A stretch of 64,000 nt of DNA, from the NCBI GenBank assembly GCA_963796125.1, contig CAWCKM010000049.1, positions 61,459 through 125,458 of the forward strand, written 5' to 3'. Position 1 is the stretch's first letter; every line of letters begins with the position of its first letter. This stretch comes from DASPRG01 sp963796125 (GTDB lineage Bacteria; Nitrospirota; Thermodesulfovibrionia; Thermodesulfovibrionales; SM23-35). The notes under the pieces are model-generated. The model had not been told where the DNA came from. It did no database searches and worked only from the letters and a program-made list of their open reading frames with translations. The position numbers were made by a program, and so were the translations under genes. Shown piece after piece: positions 35,732 through 45,326 of the stretch.

Positions 35732-37376
35732 ATGGCATTGCCGGAGATAACCGAAGACGTTATCAGAAATCTTGCAAACGAAATATCTCTCAACAAGGGA
35801 TACCGTTATTTTCATGGCGGCGCTGTTGTGAAAGTTTGGATAGAAAAAGACAGTTACAAGGCTCATGTTGATGGCAGTGAACTTTATACGGTAACCATCT
35901 CCGGAGACAAAGGCAGCTATACAAACTGATTGCACCTGTCCGTATGATTGGGGAGGAGCCTGCAAACATGTTGTTGCTGCCTTGCTTGCAATATGCCACG
36001 ACAAAAAAATAAGGAATCATAATAAAGATGTAAAAGACATTAAGGCTTTGATAGGAAAAGACAGATTCCGGGAGATTGAAAGAATTTCTTTTCAGGATTC
36101 TATCCGGCGATGCTGCACTTCTCGAAGACTTCAGGATATTTGCAAGAGGGAAAGAAGAAACAGGAGATACACCTGAAAAGTATAAAAAAGAAATGCTCTC
36201 ACAGCTTAATAAATTAAAGGGCATAGAATATTACTATGATGATTATGACGACTCATATGAGCATCCGATTAGCGATATTGTAGATCAATACTCAGAAACC
36301 GCTAAAAAATATACCGCGCAGGAAAATTACAAAGAAGCGATAAAGATATATCAGGGGATCTGCGATGCATGTATCGAGAGCCTTCGGAACGAAAGGCTTG
36401 AGGACTTCTATGATGATATTCATTTTGCTGCTCAAGAATCATTTAAATCAATGGCTGAGAACATTCAGAGACTTTCGGATAAAAAGTTATATTTAGATTA
36501 CCTCCTCCATTCATATGTCAAATTTGAAGATAAGGAAGTTTTTAAAGATGTATTCCTGAAGATAGTAAATTCACCTGAAGAAGCCAATTATGTGCTTGAG
36601 AAATCAGAGTGCTGATTTGTTCCCTCCCATTACATTGAATCTTTTCATTGTAAAAGGAGAACCGGAAACAGTTTTTTCCTTTGGCGAGAAACATTACAGG
36701 GAATATCCGGAAATGGCAGCTCCTTTGTCAGCGTTTTATCTAAAAAACAATATGAGAGATAAGGCCATAGCTACCGCAGAGAAAGCCCTTGAGATAATTC
36801 AGGGCAAAAGCAGGGATTTCCGTTTCGGTTTTCACCTGTCGGATCATCAAAAAGATTTAAGGGAGTTTCTTGATGGATGTTACGTGATCGAAAGTGATTA
36901 TCCGAAGATCGTGGAAAACCTTATCATGCTCATCGACCATGAGAGAGATATCGCCTACTACAAGAAACTGGAAAAGATCATAAAGACCGAAGAGGAGAAG
37001 AATACAATTATAGAACGATTGGAGAAACTCCTTGACAGTGATTATGATCTGCTTTTTAAGATCTATTCTCTCGAAGAGTGATTATGAGAAACTGTTGAGG
37101 CTTGCCGGAGACAGCATCCAATTTGATGTTTTTCATTTAATAGTTAAAAGTATTCGTGACAGATACCCTGTAGAATGTTTTGAGCTTTACAAAAAGAAAA
37201 TTAACCGATTTACAGAAGATGTGAAAAAGAGGGATGCTTATCGCGAGGCCGCCTATTGGCTTAAGCTCATGAAAGAGATTCCGGGAATGCAGGATAAATT
37301 CAGAAGATACATTGAACATCTGAGAGAAAAATACAGAAGAAGGCCTGCTTTTATAGATGAAATAAAATGTGTCTGA
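35732..37376 (+). CDS. SWIM zinc-finger protein with helical-repeat C-terminus (frameshifted)
   Basis: Several consecutive ORFs form one protein of about 545 residues. N-terminus: EDVIRNLANEISLNKGYRYF and a beta-rich part. After a shift near 35925 the SWIM motif CTCPYDWGGACKHVVAALLA (CxCx7CxH) appears. The long C-terminal part (36076-36615, 36590-37081, 37032-37376) is helical and resembles TPR-like repeats in SWIM proteins (YSETAKKYTAQENYKEAIKI; AFYLKNNMRDKAIATAEKAL). Breaks at about 35925, 36080, 36600 and 37070. SWIM domains bind DNA or proteins; some adjoin SNF2 helicases, but none is here. Confidence 0.7.
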
Positions 37377-37421
37377 GAGGGTCTGAAATAGATGAGGAAC
37401 AAAATTGAAGACTGATAAATT

Positions 37422-37658
37422 ATGAGAAAAATAAACACAAAGATAATTTTAGGCGATTGTAAAGAAGTTCTAAAAGACCTTGATGAAAATTCAATAGACT
37501 TGATTGTTACATCTCCGCCCTATGCAGATAGCAGAAACGGCACTTATGGAGGGATAAAACCTGATCATTATGTCGAATGGTTTTTACCTATTAGTAAAGA
37601 ACTTCTGAGGGTTTTAAAACCTGATGGCATTTTTATATTGAATCGAGGAGAAAATTAA
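37422..37658 (+). pseudogene. DNA methyltransferase, C-terminally truncated
   Basis: 78 residues: TKIILGDCKEVLKDLDENSI, DLIVTSPPYADSRNGTYGGI, then a conserved LPISKELLRVLKPDGIFILN and an abrupt RGEN end. TSPPY is the catalytic motif IV of amino-methyltransferases (N4-cytosine or N6-adenine). The SAM-binding FxGxG half that should follow is missing; the EVE-nuclease gene begins at the very last base. It looks cut and replaced. Confidence 0.75.
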
Positions 37659-38527
37659 TGCAGCAATACTGGCTTATTGTTGGTTCAGAAAAAAATTGGC
37701 ACGTTGCTTTTGCATCAAACAATCTGTGGGGATTAAAGGAATTTAGAGAAATGCGCTCATTATGGAATATGATGCGTGAAGGAGACGGATTACTCTTCTA
37801 TGTTTCTAAGCCTGTTCATGGAATCGTTGGCGTCGGAAATGTTGTTGCAAAATTTAAGCAGACCAATCCCCTTTGGCCGGAAGAAATTAAGAGGAACGAA
37901 GTAATATGGCCTCTCAGATTTGAATTTAATATAGAGTATTGCCTTCCTCCTAGTCTGTGGAAGACCAAAAGATACACTTCATCCGACCTACAAATGATTA
38001 GCAGGATGGTTTTCCAGTGTTTTCCGATTGAAGAAGTTAAGGCTGCAAGACAGGCATTGGGGTTAAGCCCTGTTGTAGAAGCACTTCCACCTGCTGAAGA
38101 AACAAAATATTTAACTGACGAATCTGTAGAGAATACTCATGATCAGTTAAAGAAGTATCTTAAAGAAATAGGGCGGCTTCAAGGTTACATCGCCGATGAA
38201 GAATATCCTATGGAAAGTACTTATCTAGACGTTGTATGGCGTAGAGTAGAACGTTCGGTGCCCACCTTTGTTTTCGAGGTTCAGATCTCCGGGGATATTT
38301 ATAGCGCAATGGTCAAATTAAAACATGCTTTTGATATTTGGAATAGTCATATTTTCTTAGTGGCAGGTGTGAAAGACAAAGCCAAATATCAAGAATTTGC
38401 TGCCGGCACATTTCATGAGATTAAAGATCATTTGAAATTTATTGATGTAGCTTTTATAAAAAAATTGTTAGATAAAAAAAGAGATTATAAAGAAATGGAA
38501 CGAGCTTTGGGTATTTTCAAACAATAG
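37658..38527 (+). CDS. EVE-domain protein with C-terminal nuclease-like domain
   Basis: 289 residues. The N-terminal 130 residues are an EVE (PUA-like) domain: YWLIVGSEKNWHVAF, WGLKEF, REGDGLLFYVSKPVHGIVGV, WPLRFEFNIEYCLPPSLWK. EVE domains read modified cytosines. The C-terminal part has MESTYLDVVWRR, then VPTFVFEVQISGDIYSAMVK: an Asp followed by ExQ, like a variant PD-(D/E)xK nuclease core. Together this suggests a modification-dependent restriction factor, or the nuclease of the adjacent truncated methylase. The domain call for EVE is firm; the nuclease call is inferred. Confidence 0.7.
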   Translation: MQQYWLIVGSEKNWHVAFASNNLWGLKEFREMRSLWNMMREGDGLLFYVSKPVHGIVGVGNVVAKFKQTNPLWPEEIKRNEVIWPLRFEFNIEYCLPPSLWKTKRYTSSDLQMISRMVFQCFPIEEVKAARQALGLSPVVEALPPAEETKYLTDESVENTHDQLKKYLKEIGRLQGYIADEEYPMESTYLDVVWRRVERSVPTFVFEVQISGDIYSAMVKLKHAFDIWNSHIFLVAGVKDKAKYQEFAAGTFHEIKDHLKFIDVAFIKKLLDKKRDYKEMERALGIFKQ

Positions 38528-38538
38528 AACACAACAAC

Positions 38539-39291
38539 ATGAAACAAATGAAAAAACTTAAACTGTCAGATATTTATGATTTCTTGGATAAAGGATTCGC
38601 TATCCTCTATAGCTCTCAAATAGAAATTCTTGACAAATTGCAATTGAAAATTCTTTTAGGTGACATCAAAAATCCTTACTTGATTCGAGTCAAGAATGAC
38701 TTGCTTGTTTCCGATTTCATTCGTTCTATGTTGGACGAGTATCTTTCACGATCACAAAACTATATCTTTGATGAACTTTTAAAGGGACTTGCAATTTTCA
38801 TTTGTCAAAAGGTGTATAAAGGAAGGAAATCATCGACAACCGGGATAGATTTGGAATTTGATAAAGAAGGAATTCGATACATTGTATCCATAAAGTCAGG
38901 CCCAAGTTGGGGAAATAGCCAGGCTGTATACAAAATGATCAGCAATTTCAACTCGGCAAGAAAGATTTTAAGAACCAGCAATTCCAAAATTAATGTGGTC
39001 GCTGTAAACGGATGCTGCTATGGCAGAGACAATAAACCATACAAAGGAAAAGGAGATTATTTTAAATATTGTGGTCAGCAATTTTGGGAATTTATTTCCG
39101 GCAATGAAAATCTATATACGGAAATTATTGAACCTCTTGGCCATAAGGCAAGGGAAAGGAATGAGGAATTTGTAGTTGCCTATGCGCAAATCATCAATAA
39201 ATTCAGTCTGGATTTTATGAATGAATTTTGTATTGACGGGAAAGTGGATTGGAAAAAATTGGTGAAGTTTAATTCAGGAAAGAAAGAATAA
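38539..39291 (+). CDS. PmeII-family type II restriction endonuclease (probable)
   Basis: 250 residues. TTGIDLEFDKEGIRYIVSIK SGPSWGNSQ has the spacing of a PD-(D/E)xK catalytic core (Asp, then S-I-K), and the Cys-rich VVAVNGCCYGRDN follows. The whole resembles PmeII-type enzymes, from memory. It lies 11 bases behind the EVE protein and is co-directional. Start could also be ATG 38548. Its own methylase may be the truncated one at 37422. Confidence 0.55.
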   Translation: MKQMKKLKLSDIYDFLDKGFAILYSSQIEILDKLQLKILLGDIKNPYLIRVKNDLLVSDFIRSMLDEYLSRSQNYIFDELLKGLAIFICQKVYKGRKSSTTGIDLEFDKEGIRYIVSIKSGPSWGNSQAVYKMISNFNSARKILRTSNSKINVVAVNGCCYGRDNKPYKGKGDYFKYCGQQFWEFISGNENLYTEIIEPLGHKARERNEEFVVAYAQIINKFSLDFMNEFCIDGKVDWKKLVKFNSGKKE

Positions 39292-39361
39292 AACTACTCG
39301 GGGAAGGTGGCTTCACAGAAAAACTTTATCAGGCGCGTCAACAGGCTAAGAGAAAATTACA

Positions 39362-39613
39362 ATGACCATCCATAACGAAGACATAAAAGAATTAACTGCT
39401 GAGATTCCTGAGGGGCATAAGCATCTGAGAACTACGATAGTTCTTCAGGATGGTACAGAATTTGTGCTCCAGGAAGCCACGATAGCAAACCTCGTGCGTG
39501 CATATATTACGGTGAAAACACATCCTGTAAAAAGGAAAGTGATATTAAAAGGCAAGAGCCTTTCTGAAAGAAAAGATGGCTATGCAGAATGGCAACTTGT
39601 TGAGGAAGAATGA
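39362..39613 (+). CDS. Small protein of unknown function before the methylase
   Basis: 83 residues: MTIHNEDIKELTAEIPEGHK, then FVLQEATIANLVRAYITVKT. Beta-rich N-terminus and basic middle. Its stop overlaps the next gene's ATG (GAATGAATG), so it is coupled to the methylase; a controller role is conceivable, but it has no visible helix-turn-helix. Family not recognised. Confidence 0.6.
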   Translation: MTIHNEDIKELTAEIPEGHKHLRTTIVLQDGTEFVLQEATIANLVRAYITVKTHPVKRKVILKGKSLSERKDGYAEWQLVEEE

Positions 39614-40612
39614 ATGTTAATGAAATCTGAATATCTTAAAACAACCATAATCATCGGTGACAGCAGAAGGATGGATGAACTAAAAGATGAGAGTGTTCAT
39701 CTCATTATCACGTCTCCACCTTACTGGCAATTAAAGGATTATGGAAATGGAAGTCAGATAGGGTTTAATGACAGTTATGAGGACTATATTAACAACCTCA
39801 ATCTTGTGTGGAAGGAGTGTTACAGGGTTTTACATAAGGGTTGTCGTCTGTGTGTGAACATTGGAGACCAGTTTGCGCGGTCTGTCTATTACGGCCGGTA
39901 CAAAGTCATTCCGATAAGGGAAGAAATAATCAAGTTCTGTGAAACAATTGGATTTGATTACATGGGAGCTATCATCTGGCAGAAGGTTACTACTTGCAAC
40001 ACAACAGGCGGAGCCACGATCATGGGCTCTTTTCCGTATCCCAGAAATGGAATCATTAAGCTTGATTATGAGTTTATTTTAATCTTTAAAAAATTGGGTG
40101 ATCCTCCTAAAGTCAGCAGAGATATAAGAGAAAAGTCCAAGCTCACTCTCGAAGAATGGAACGAATATTTTTATGGACACTGGAATTTCTCCGGTGAAAG
40201 GCAGGATAAGCATCTTGCAATGTTTCCGGAGGAATTGCCGAAGAGATTAATTAAGATGTTCAGTTTTGTTGGGGATACTGTTCTTGATCCATTTCTAGGA
40301 AGCGGGACCACCTGTCTTGCTGCAAAGAATTTGGGAAGAAACTCAGTTGGATATGAAATCAATGAAGATTTTTTGCCGATAATCAAAGAAAAATTGAATA
40401 TTCGTCCATCAGCAAGTAAGAACATGAAAGATGTCATTCCCGCTTGTCGGGCAGATGGAAAGCCGATCCTTCTTGAAGAAAGATGCCGGACAAGCCGGCA
40501 TGACAAATACAAATGTGTATGTGCCGTTACTAATGACCGCATTAGTAATTGCCAAAGTAATAATAAACAGCATGCAGACATTGAAATAATCATTCAGCAA
40601 AAGAAGGCATAG
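39614..40612 (+). CDS. Type II DNA methyltransferase (beta-class, probably CTAG-specific)
   Basis: 332 residues. TSPPYWQLKDYGNGSQIGF (motif IV) comes first and DPFLGSGTTCLAAKNLGRNS (motif I) near the end: beta-class order, N4-cytosine type by TSPPYW. The last normal residues are about KEKLNIRPSASKN (~272); the remaining 60 are encoded largely by the repeat 40433-40505 and look non-native. Partner of the MjaI-like nuclease two genes downstream. Confidence 0.85.
   Translation: MLMKSEYLKTTIIIGDSRRMDELKDESVHLIITSPPYWQLKDYGNGSQIGFNDSYEDYINNLNLVWKECYRVLHKGCRLCVNIGDQFARSVYYGRYKVIPIREEIIKFCETIGFDYMGAIIWQKVTTCNTTGGATIMGSFPYPRNGIIKLDYEFILIFKKLGDPPKVSRDIREKSKLTLEEWNEYFYGHWNFSGERQDKHLAMFPEELPKRLIKMFSFVGDTVLDPFLGSGTTCLAAKNLGRNSVGYEINEDFLPIIKEKLNIRPSASKNMKDVIPACRADGKPILLEERCRTSRHDKYKCVCAVTNDRISNCQSNNKQHADIEIIIQQKKA
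40433..40505. repeat. MITE-like palindromic element inside the methylase 3' end
   Basis: Ends GTCATTCCCGCTTGTCGGG and CCGGACAAGCCGGCATGAC, which match as inverted repeats at 16 of 19 positions, 73 bases in all. The core ATCCTTCTTGAAGA is shared with 11937-12035. It is read through in frame as part of the methylase C-terminus. Confidence 0.8.
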
Positions 40613-40659
40613 ATTTCAAAGAGGAAATTCATAAACTCCCTTATATCTTTAGAGACCCT

Positions 40660-41076
40660 GTGAGGTTTGATAAGAAGATCGATCCAAAGAAATTAAGATT
40701 CGGCTCAAGAATAGATAATGAAGACTCTCAAAGGGAGACCTATTATTCAGTTAAAGATGTTGTTAGCCCAGAGATTTTGATTCTGGATAATGATTTAAAA
40801 GTCAGGTTAATTGGAGTGAAAGAAGTAAAAAGCTTAAATGGTGAGGCACTTCAATTCCTGAAGGAAAAATTAAGGGGCGAAAAAGTATTCCTCAAATTTG
40901 ATGCTCTGAAGCACGATGAGAAAGGTAACCTATTATGCTATCTTTATTTAAAAAATAAGACCTTCATTAATGCCCACCTGATTAAGAACAAGTTGGCTCA
41001 GGTAGATACCTCTCATAATTTTAAATACAAAAGCAAATTTATCGATTTGCAGAATAATAAAGAGGCTGTCAGATGA
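40660..41076 (+). CDS. Staphylococcal-nuclease-like (thermonuclease) domain protein
   Basis: 138 residues from GTG 40660. VRLIGVKEVKSLNGEALQFL, KEKLRGEKVFLKFDALKHDE, KGNLLCYLYLKNKTFINAHL follow the SNase OB-fold pattern, but the catalytic Arg/Glu set is not obvious. The frame is open upstream to about 40594 (AKEGIDFKEEIHKLPYIFRD), overlapping the methylase 3' end, so the true start is unclear and the repeat insertion may have separated it from the methylase. It sits between methylase and nuclease. Confidence 0.6.
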   Translation: MRFDKKIDPKKLRFGSRIDNEDSQRETYYSVKDVVSPEILILDNDLKVRLIGVKEVKSLNGEALQFLKEKLRGEKVFLKFDALKHDEKGNLLCYLYLKNKTFINAHLIKNKLAQVDTSHNFKYKSKFIDLQNNKEAVR

Positions 41077-41660
41077 AAATAAAGCTGACAAATGAACAAA
41101 TCAGGCAAGCATTAGAGATTCCATCGCTGTCGTTTCCGAAGTATGTTTCTCAATTAATCAACATTGCCAACCAGAATGCACAGGGCACGAGACCAAGAGC
41201 AGTTGGCCAACTTACTGATTTAATCCAAGAATTTCCTGGAAAAACATTAGACGAATGGGAACAGTGGTATTTGCAAAGATACCCTAATGCAATAAACACA
41301 GCTAAAGAAAAAATTATATTGATGCTTGAAGGCTTTAAGGATGCAATGCGCAAGATCGATGAAGATATGATTTATGAGTGGGCAAGAGACCTTGTGATTG
41401 TTCAGACTTTTGTTGGTCTGCAGTTTCAAGAAGCAATTCTTAAAAAAGGTTCCGAGATTAAAGGAGTTGGTTATAAAATGTCTGAAAAGACTGAAGAATC
41501 TCAAGGTATTGACGGTTATCTTGGAAACATTCCGGTTTCGATCAAACCGGATACCTATAAGCTTAAAAAATCATTAAGAGAAGAAATTTCTGCAAAGATT
41601 ATTTACTACAAAAAGATTAAGAATGGCATTGAGGTTGATTACGGTGAAGTATTTGTCTAA
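41073..41660 (+). CDS. MjaI-family type II restriction endonuclease
   Basis: 195 residues. SKxSxGIDGYLGNIPVSIKP-like region (EESQGIDGYLGNIPVSIKPD) and KIIYYKKIKNGIEVDYGEVF match my recollection of the MjaI family (cuts CTAG). Asp in GIDGY and SIK form the PD-(D/E)xK core. The ATG overlaps the upstream stop by four bases. With the methylase at 39614 it makes a complete system. Confidence 0.65.
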   Translation: MKIKLTNEQIRQALEIPSLSFPKYVSQLINIANQNAQGTRPRAVGQLTDLIQEFPGKTLDEWEQWYLQRYPNAINTAKEKIILMLEGFKDAMRKIDEDMIYEWARDLVIVQTFVGLQFQEAILKKGSEIKGVGYKMSEKTEESQGIDGYLGNIPVSIKPDTYKLKKSLREEISAKIIYYKKIKNGIEVDYGEVFV

Positions 41661-41728
41661 CAAAACTAAAAAAGAAAGATATAAGAACGTTTACTTGAAT
41701 ATATAAACCGGTAGGGAGGAGGGGGAAG

Positions 41729-41968
41729 ATGAAATGCTCAGGATGTTTTAGGGAGATTGAAGAAGGGGGAAAGGCTTATGCAACGGTGACAGGGAGTATT
41801 GAAAAAAATCTTCTGCTCAACAATGCTCTCGGCTTTTATATGGATCTACAACCCTGGCATTCAGTGCTTTGTAATGATTGTGGTATGGCAGTGCACGATT
41901 TCATTGCCAATCAACTGCAATTGATGCATGTGCAAGAAACTCAAAAACCTTTTGGTGAAAATAAATGA
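41729..41968 (+). CDS. Small zinc-ribbon protein
   Basis: 79 residues with CSGCFREIEEGGKAY and LCNDCGMAVHDFIANQL, two CxxC pairs for one zinc. Ribosome site AGGGAGGAGGGGGAAG. The stop overlaps the next ATG (ATGA). Function unknown. Confidence 0.65.
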   Translation: MKCSGCFREIEEGGKAYATVTGSIEKNLLLNNALGFYMDLQPWHSVLCNDCGMAVHDFIANQLQLMHVQETQKPFGENK

Positions 41969-42576
41969 AAGCTGTTGCTTACGCTGCCTTTCATCGAAGA
42001 GGCGTTTTTATAAGCATGATTACTTACAACCTATATAAACTCCTCAAAGAAGAACTAAAGAACGGTTCGAGTGACCTTGTTACGAGACAGTCAGGGCAGG
42101 TGATAAGAAGTCGAGTTGAGAAAGACATCGAGAATGAGAAGGCCGGAGAGGTTATAGCCCTTGATTTTTCAAAGATTGGGGTTATTGATTACTCCTGTGC
42201 TGATGAGATAGTTGCAAAGCTGATTTCAAGACTCCTGAGCGGGGAATACGGTGATAAATATATTGTTTTAACCGGCCTGAGTGAAAACCAAAAGGAAAAT
42301 ATAGAGGTTGCCCTCGAGAGGAAAGAACTTGCGGTCATAGCTGAAATGAGAAGCGGCACGAGAATCCTCCTTGGCACTCTTAATAACTATTTAAAACAGA
42401 CTCTGAATCTTATCTTTAAAAAAGGAAAAATTACGGCAAAAGACCTTTCTGATGTCATGAAGCTTGAGGCGAATACAAGTGGTATGAGATTGCTCAATCT
42501 TCATAAAAAACGCATTGTCAGGAGGATAGAGGAGATAAGAGATGGTGGAAGGGTGTGGGTATATGAGAGGATTTAA
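41965..42576 (+). CDS. STAS-like DUF4325 regulator with winged-helix tail
   Basis: 203 residues. IALDFSKIGVIDYSCADEIV followed by KYIVLTGLSENQKENIEVAL is a STAS-like (DUF4325) core. The C-terminal ITAKDLSDVMKLEANTSGMR, LLNLHKKRIVRRIEEIRDGG looks like a winged helix. Translation is coupled to the zinc-ribbon gene. Probably a transcription or signalling regulator; target unknown. Confidence 0.6.
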   Translation: MKAVAYAAFHRRGVFISMITYNLYKLLKEELKNGSSDLVTRQSGQVIRSRVEKDIENEKAGEVIALDFSKIGVIDYSCADEIVAKLISRLLSGEYGDKYIVLTGLSENQKENIEVALERKELAVIAEMRSGTRILLGTLNNYLKQTLNLIFKKGKITAKDLSDVMKLEANTSGMRLLNLHKKRIVRRIEEIRDGGRVWVYERI

Positions 42577-42744
42577 CCAGGCAGGGCATGGCATTTTCGC
42601 TCATTCTCGTCCCGTCAAAACCGGGACTCCGAGGCTTTTGCCTCTTGATATTTACAGACATTTTGTAGGACTATCGGCAAAAGAAACCGCTCAAATGCCA
42701 TGCCCTGACCTGTTTTAATTGGTTTGATTTTGAGGGGGAATAAT

Positions 42745-44183
42745 ATGGAATTAATAGCATACATAATTCTTGGCATATTGATAGGTGGGGTTGTTGTATG
42801 GTTACTGGCAAAGGCCCGTTTACAGGGGATTGTACGCGAAACAGATAGGAGATCTGCAAGTTTCTTATTCAAATCAGATTACTGATCTCGAAAAGCGTGC
42901 GAGCGGAGCTGAGGCAAGGGTTGAGGAGCTCAGGCAGCAGGTTGGGCAGAAGGACTCGGAGATAAGCCAGGTTAGAAAGGAACTTGAGGTCGAAACAACA
43001 TCCAAGGTTGAAGCCTTCACAAGGCTTGAAGAATCCCAAAAGGGTCTCGAAGAGCAGAAGGCACTCATTGAGACAATGAAAGCAGAGATGACAGATACCT
43101 TTAATGCACTTTCATCTGCAGCTCTCAAGAGTAGCAGCGAGGACTTTCTCAGGCTTGCGTCAGAACATCTTGGCAAGGTAGTGGCAGAAACAAAAGGGAA
43201 ACTCGGAGAGCATCAGGTTGCAATAGATGGACTTATAAAACCTCTTCACGAGGCACTGAAAAGGTATGAGGAACAGGTGAGACTTATAGAGGAAAGCAGG
43301 CATAAAGCATATGGAAGCCTTGAGGAACAATTAAGATCACTTGCATCAACTCATGAACAGCTTCAGAAAGAGACAAGTAACCTTGTTTCAGCTCTGAAGA
43401 AGCCTCAGGTTCGAGGAAGATGGGGTGAAATTACTTTAAGGCGTGTGGCAGAGCTTTCCGGGATGTCTGCGCATTGTGATTTCACTGAACAGATCTCGGT
43501 TGAGACAGAATCGGGAAGACTGAGGCCTGATATGGTAGTGCATCTACCCATGGAGCGCGAGATTGTTGTAGATGCAAAAGTATCTCTCGATGCGTATCTT
43601 GATGCTCTTTCTGCTTTAACAGAGGATGAAAGAAAGGCAAAGCTGGAGAAACATGCACAGCAGGTGAGAGCACACATGAATAAGCTCGGATCTAAGGAAT
43701 ACTGGACTCAGTTTAAACAGTCTCCTGAATTTGTTGTTCTCTTTATCCCTGGCGAATCCTTTTTGAGTTCAGCCCTCGATGTGGACGGTACCCTTATTGA
43801 GGATGGCATACAAAAAAGGGTAATTATTGCCACGCCCTACCACCTTTATTGCCCTCCTCAGGGCTATTGCCTATGGCTGGAGGCAGGAACAGATAACAAA
43901 GAATGCACAGGAAATCAGTACTCTCGGTAAAGAACTCTATGAAAGAATTTATACGGTAGTAAAACATTTTATTGATATCGGTTCTGCGATTGGAAAGGCC
44001 ATGGATTCTTATAACAAAGTAGTTGGTTCAATGGAATTAAGGGTATTGCCTTCAGTAAGAAAATTCAAAGAACTCGGTGTTACGAGTGCAGAGGAGATAC
44101 CTGTCCTTGAACAGATAAACCGTGTACCGAGAAGCTTGAATTTCCTTGAATCAGGCTCTCATGAAGGTGAAAAAAGCCCGTAA
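42745..44183 (+). CDS. rmuC: DNA recombination protein RmuC (two frameshifts)
   Basis: Starts at ATG 42745 behind GAGGGGGAATAAT: MELIAYIILGILIGGVVVWL is a membrane anchor. A shift near 42860 enters a long coiled coil (SNQITDLEKRASGAEARVEE). The conserved core is RGRWGEITLRRVAELSGM, RPDMVVHLPMEREIVVDAKV, SLDAYLDAL and PEFVVLFIPGESFLSSAL. A second shift near 43840 continues TTFIALLRAIAYGWRQEQIT and the C-terminus. RmuC limits inversions at inverted repeats; the core is a PD-(D/E)xK-like nuclease. Confidence 0.88.
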
Positions 44184-44203
44184 CCTTTAGAGGAGTAATA
44201 ACA

Positions 44204-45164
44204 ATGTCGAGTATTCATAAAGAGGCAAAGAAGATAAGAGATATCTGGGGTGGGTTCAGGTCTGCAAGGGTTCTTATTACAGCAAATAATTACAGGATCT
44301 TTGACTATCTAACAACACCTCAATCAGCAAAGGCGATTTCCCAAAAGCTTCACATGGATTCAAGAGCAACAGAGATACTGCTTGATGCCCTTACAGGCCT
44401 CGGGCTTTTACGAAAGTCTACGCATAAATATAAAAACTCATCTATCGCTAACCGTTTCTTAGTAAAAGATAAGCAGTGCTATCAGGGTGACATAGTAAGA
44501 CATGCCGATACTTTATGGAAGAACTGGTCAGGCCTTGATGAGGTTGTAAAAACAGGAGAACCTGCCCGTAAAGCCCATGACCATGAGGCATTTATCTTAG
44601 GAATGCATAACCTTGCATCCTTAAAGGTAAAGGATGTTATCAAGACGGCAGGACTGAAAGGCGTTAAGACCGCTCTTGATCTCGGCGGTGGCCCTGGGAC
44701 ATATTCCGTTGAGATGGCAAAGAGAGGTGTGAAAGTAACTCTTTTTGATTACCCTGAGACGATCGAGATCGCGAAAAAACTTGTTGAGGAGCAAAAGATA
44801 AAAGGCATACATTTTATGAGCGGAGATTTTACAATCGATGATATCGGTAAAGGTTATGACCTTATCTTTATCAGCCAGATATTGCATGCATATTCAGGGA
44901 AGAGAAACCAGCAGATATTGAAAAAATGCAGAAATGCGTTGAACAGACAGGGAAGGATAGTGATTCAGGAGTTTTCCATATCTGAGGATAGAACCCATCC
45001 TTTGCAGAGCGCCCTCTTTTCGGTGAATATGCTCGTTAATACACAAGCCGGCAGGTGTTATTCACCAAAAGAGATAAAGAGCTGGCTTTCAAAGGCAGCA
45101 TGAAGGACATTCAGGAAAAACTATTGATGATACAGTACTGATCACGGGAGTTCTCAATAAATAA
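44204..45164 (+). CDS. SAM-dependent O-methyltransferase-like protein (3' frameshifts)
   Basis: N-terminal winged-helix dimerisation domain (RVLITANNYRIFDYLTTPQS, MDSRATEILLDALTGLGLL) and a Rossmann methyltransferase (ALDLGGGPGTYSVEMAKRGV, VTLFDYPETIEIAKKL, DLIFISQILHAYSGKRNQQI), as in the COMT/acetylserotonin class. The first ORF ends at 45103, but shifts in the last 60 bases restore MKDIQEK and TIDDTVLITGVLNK with a stop at about 45164. Substrate unknown. Confidence 0.8.
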
Positions 45165-45189
45165 GTTTTAGGCATTCCTGTGACTCATG

Positions 45190-45290
45190 ATTAGCAAATT
45201 CTTCTTTGCATTCCCCTCGAGCAAGAGGGGTGAGGGGGACTATTTAACATCGTAACGCTATTTCTTAATATCCACTTCGTCCCCCTTTCC
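45190..45290. repeat. Palindromic repeat region
   Basis: TTCCCCTCGAGCAAGAGGGG followed by TGAGGGGGACTATTT, and at the far end TTCGTCCCCCTTTCC, an inverted match. Same type as 28704 and 35446. It separates convergent genes. Confidence 0.5.
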
Positions 45291-45326
45291 AGGATTTTCA
45301 GAATTTTGAAAAAAATAAATAAAGAC

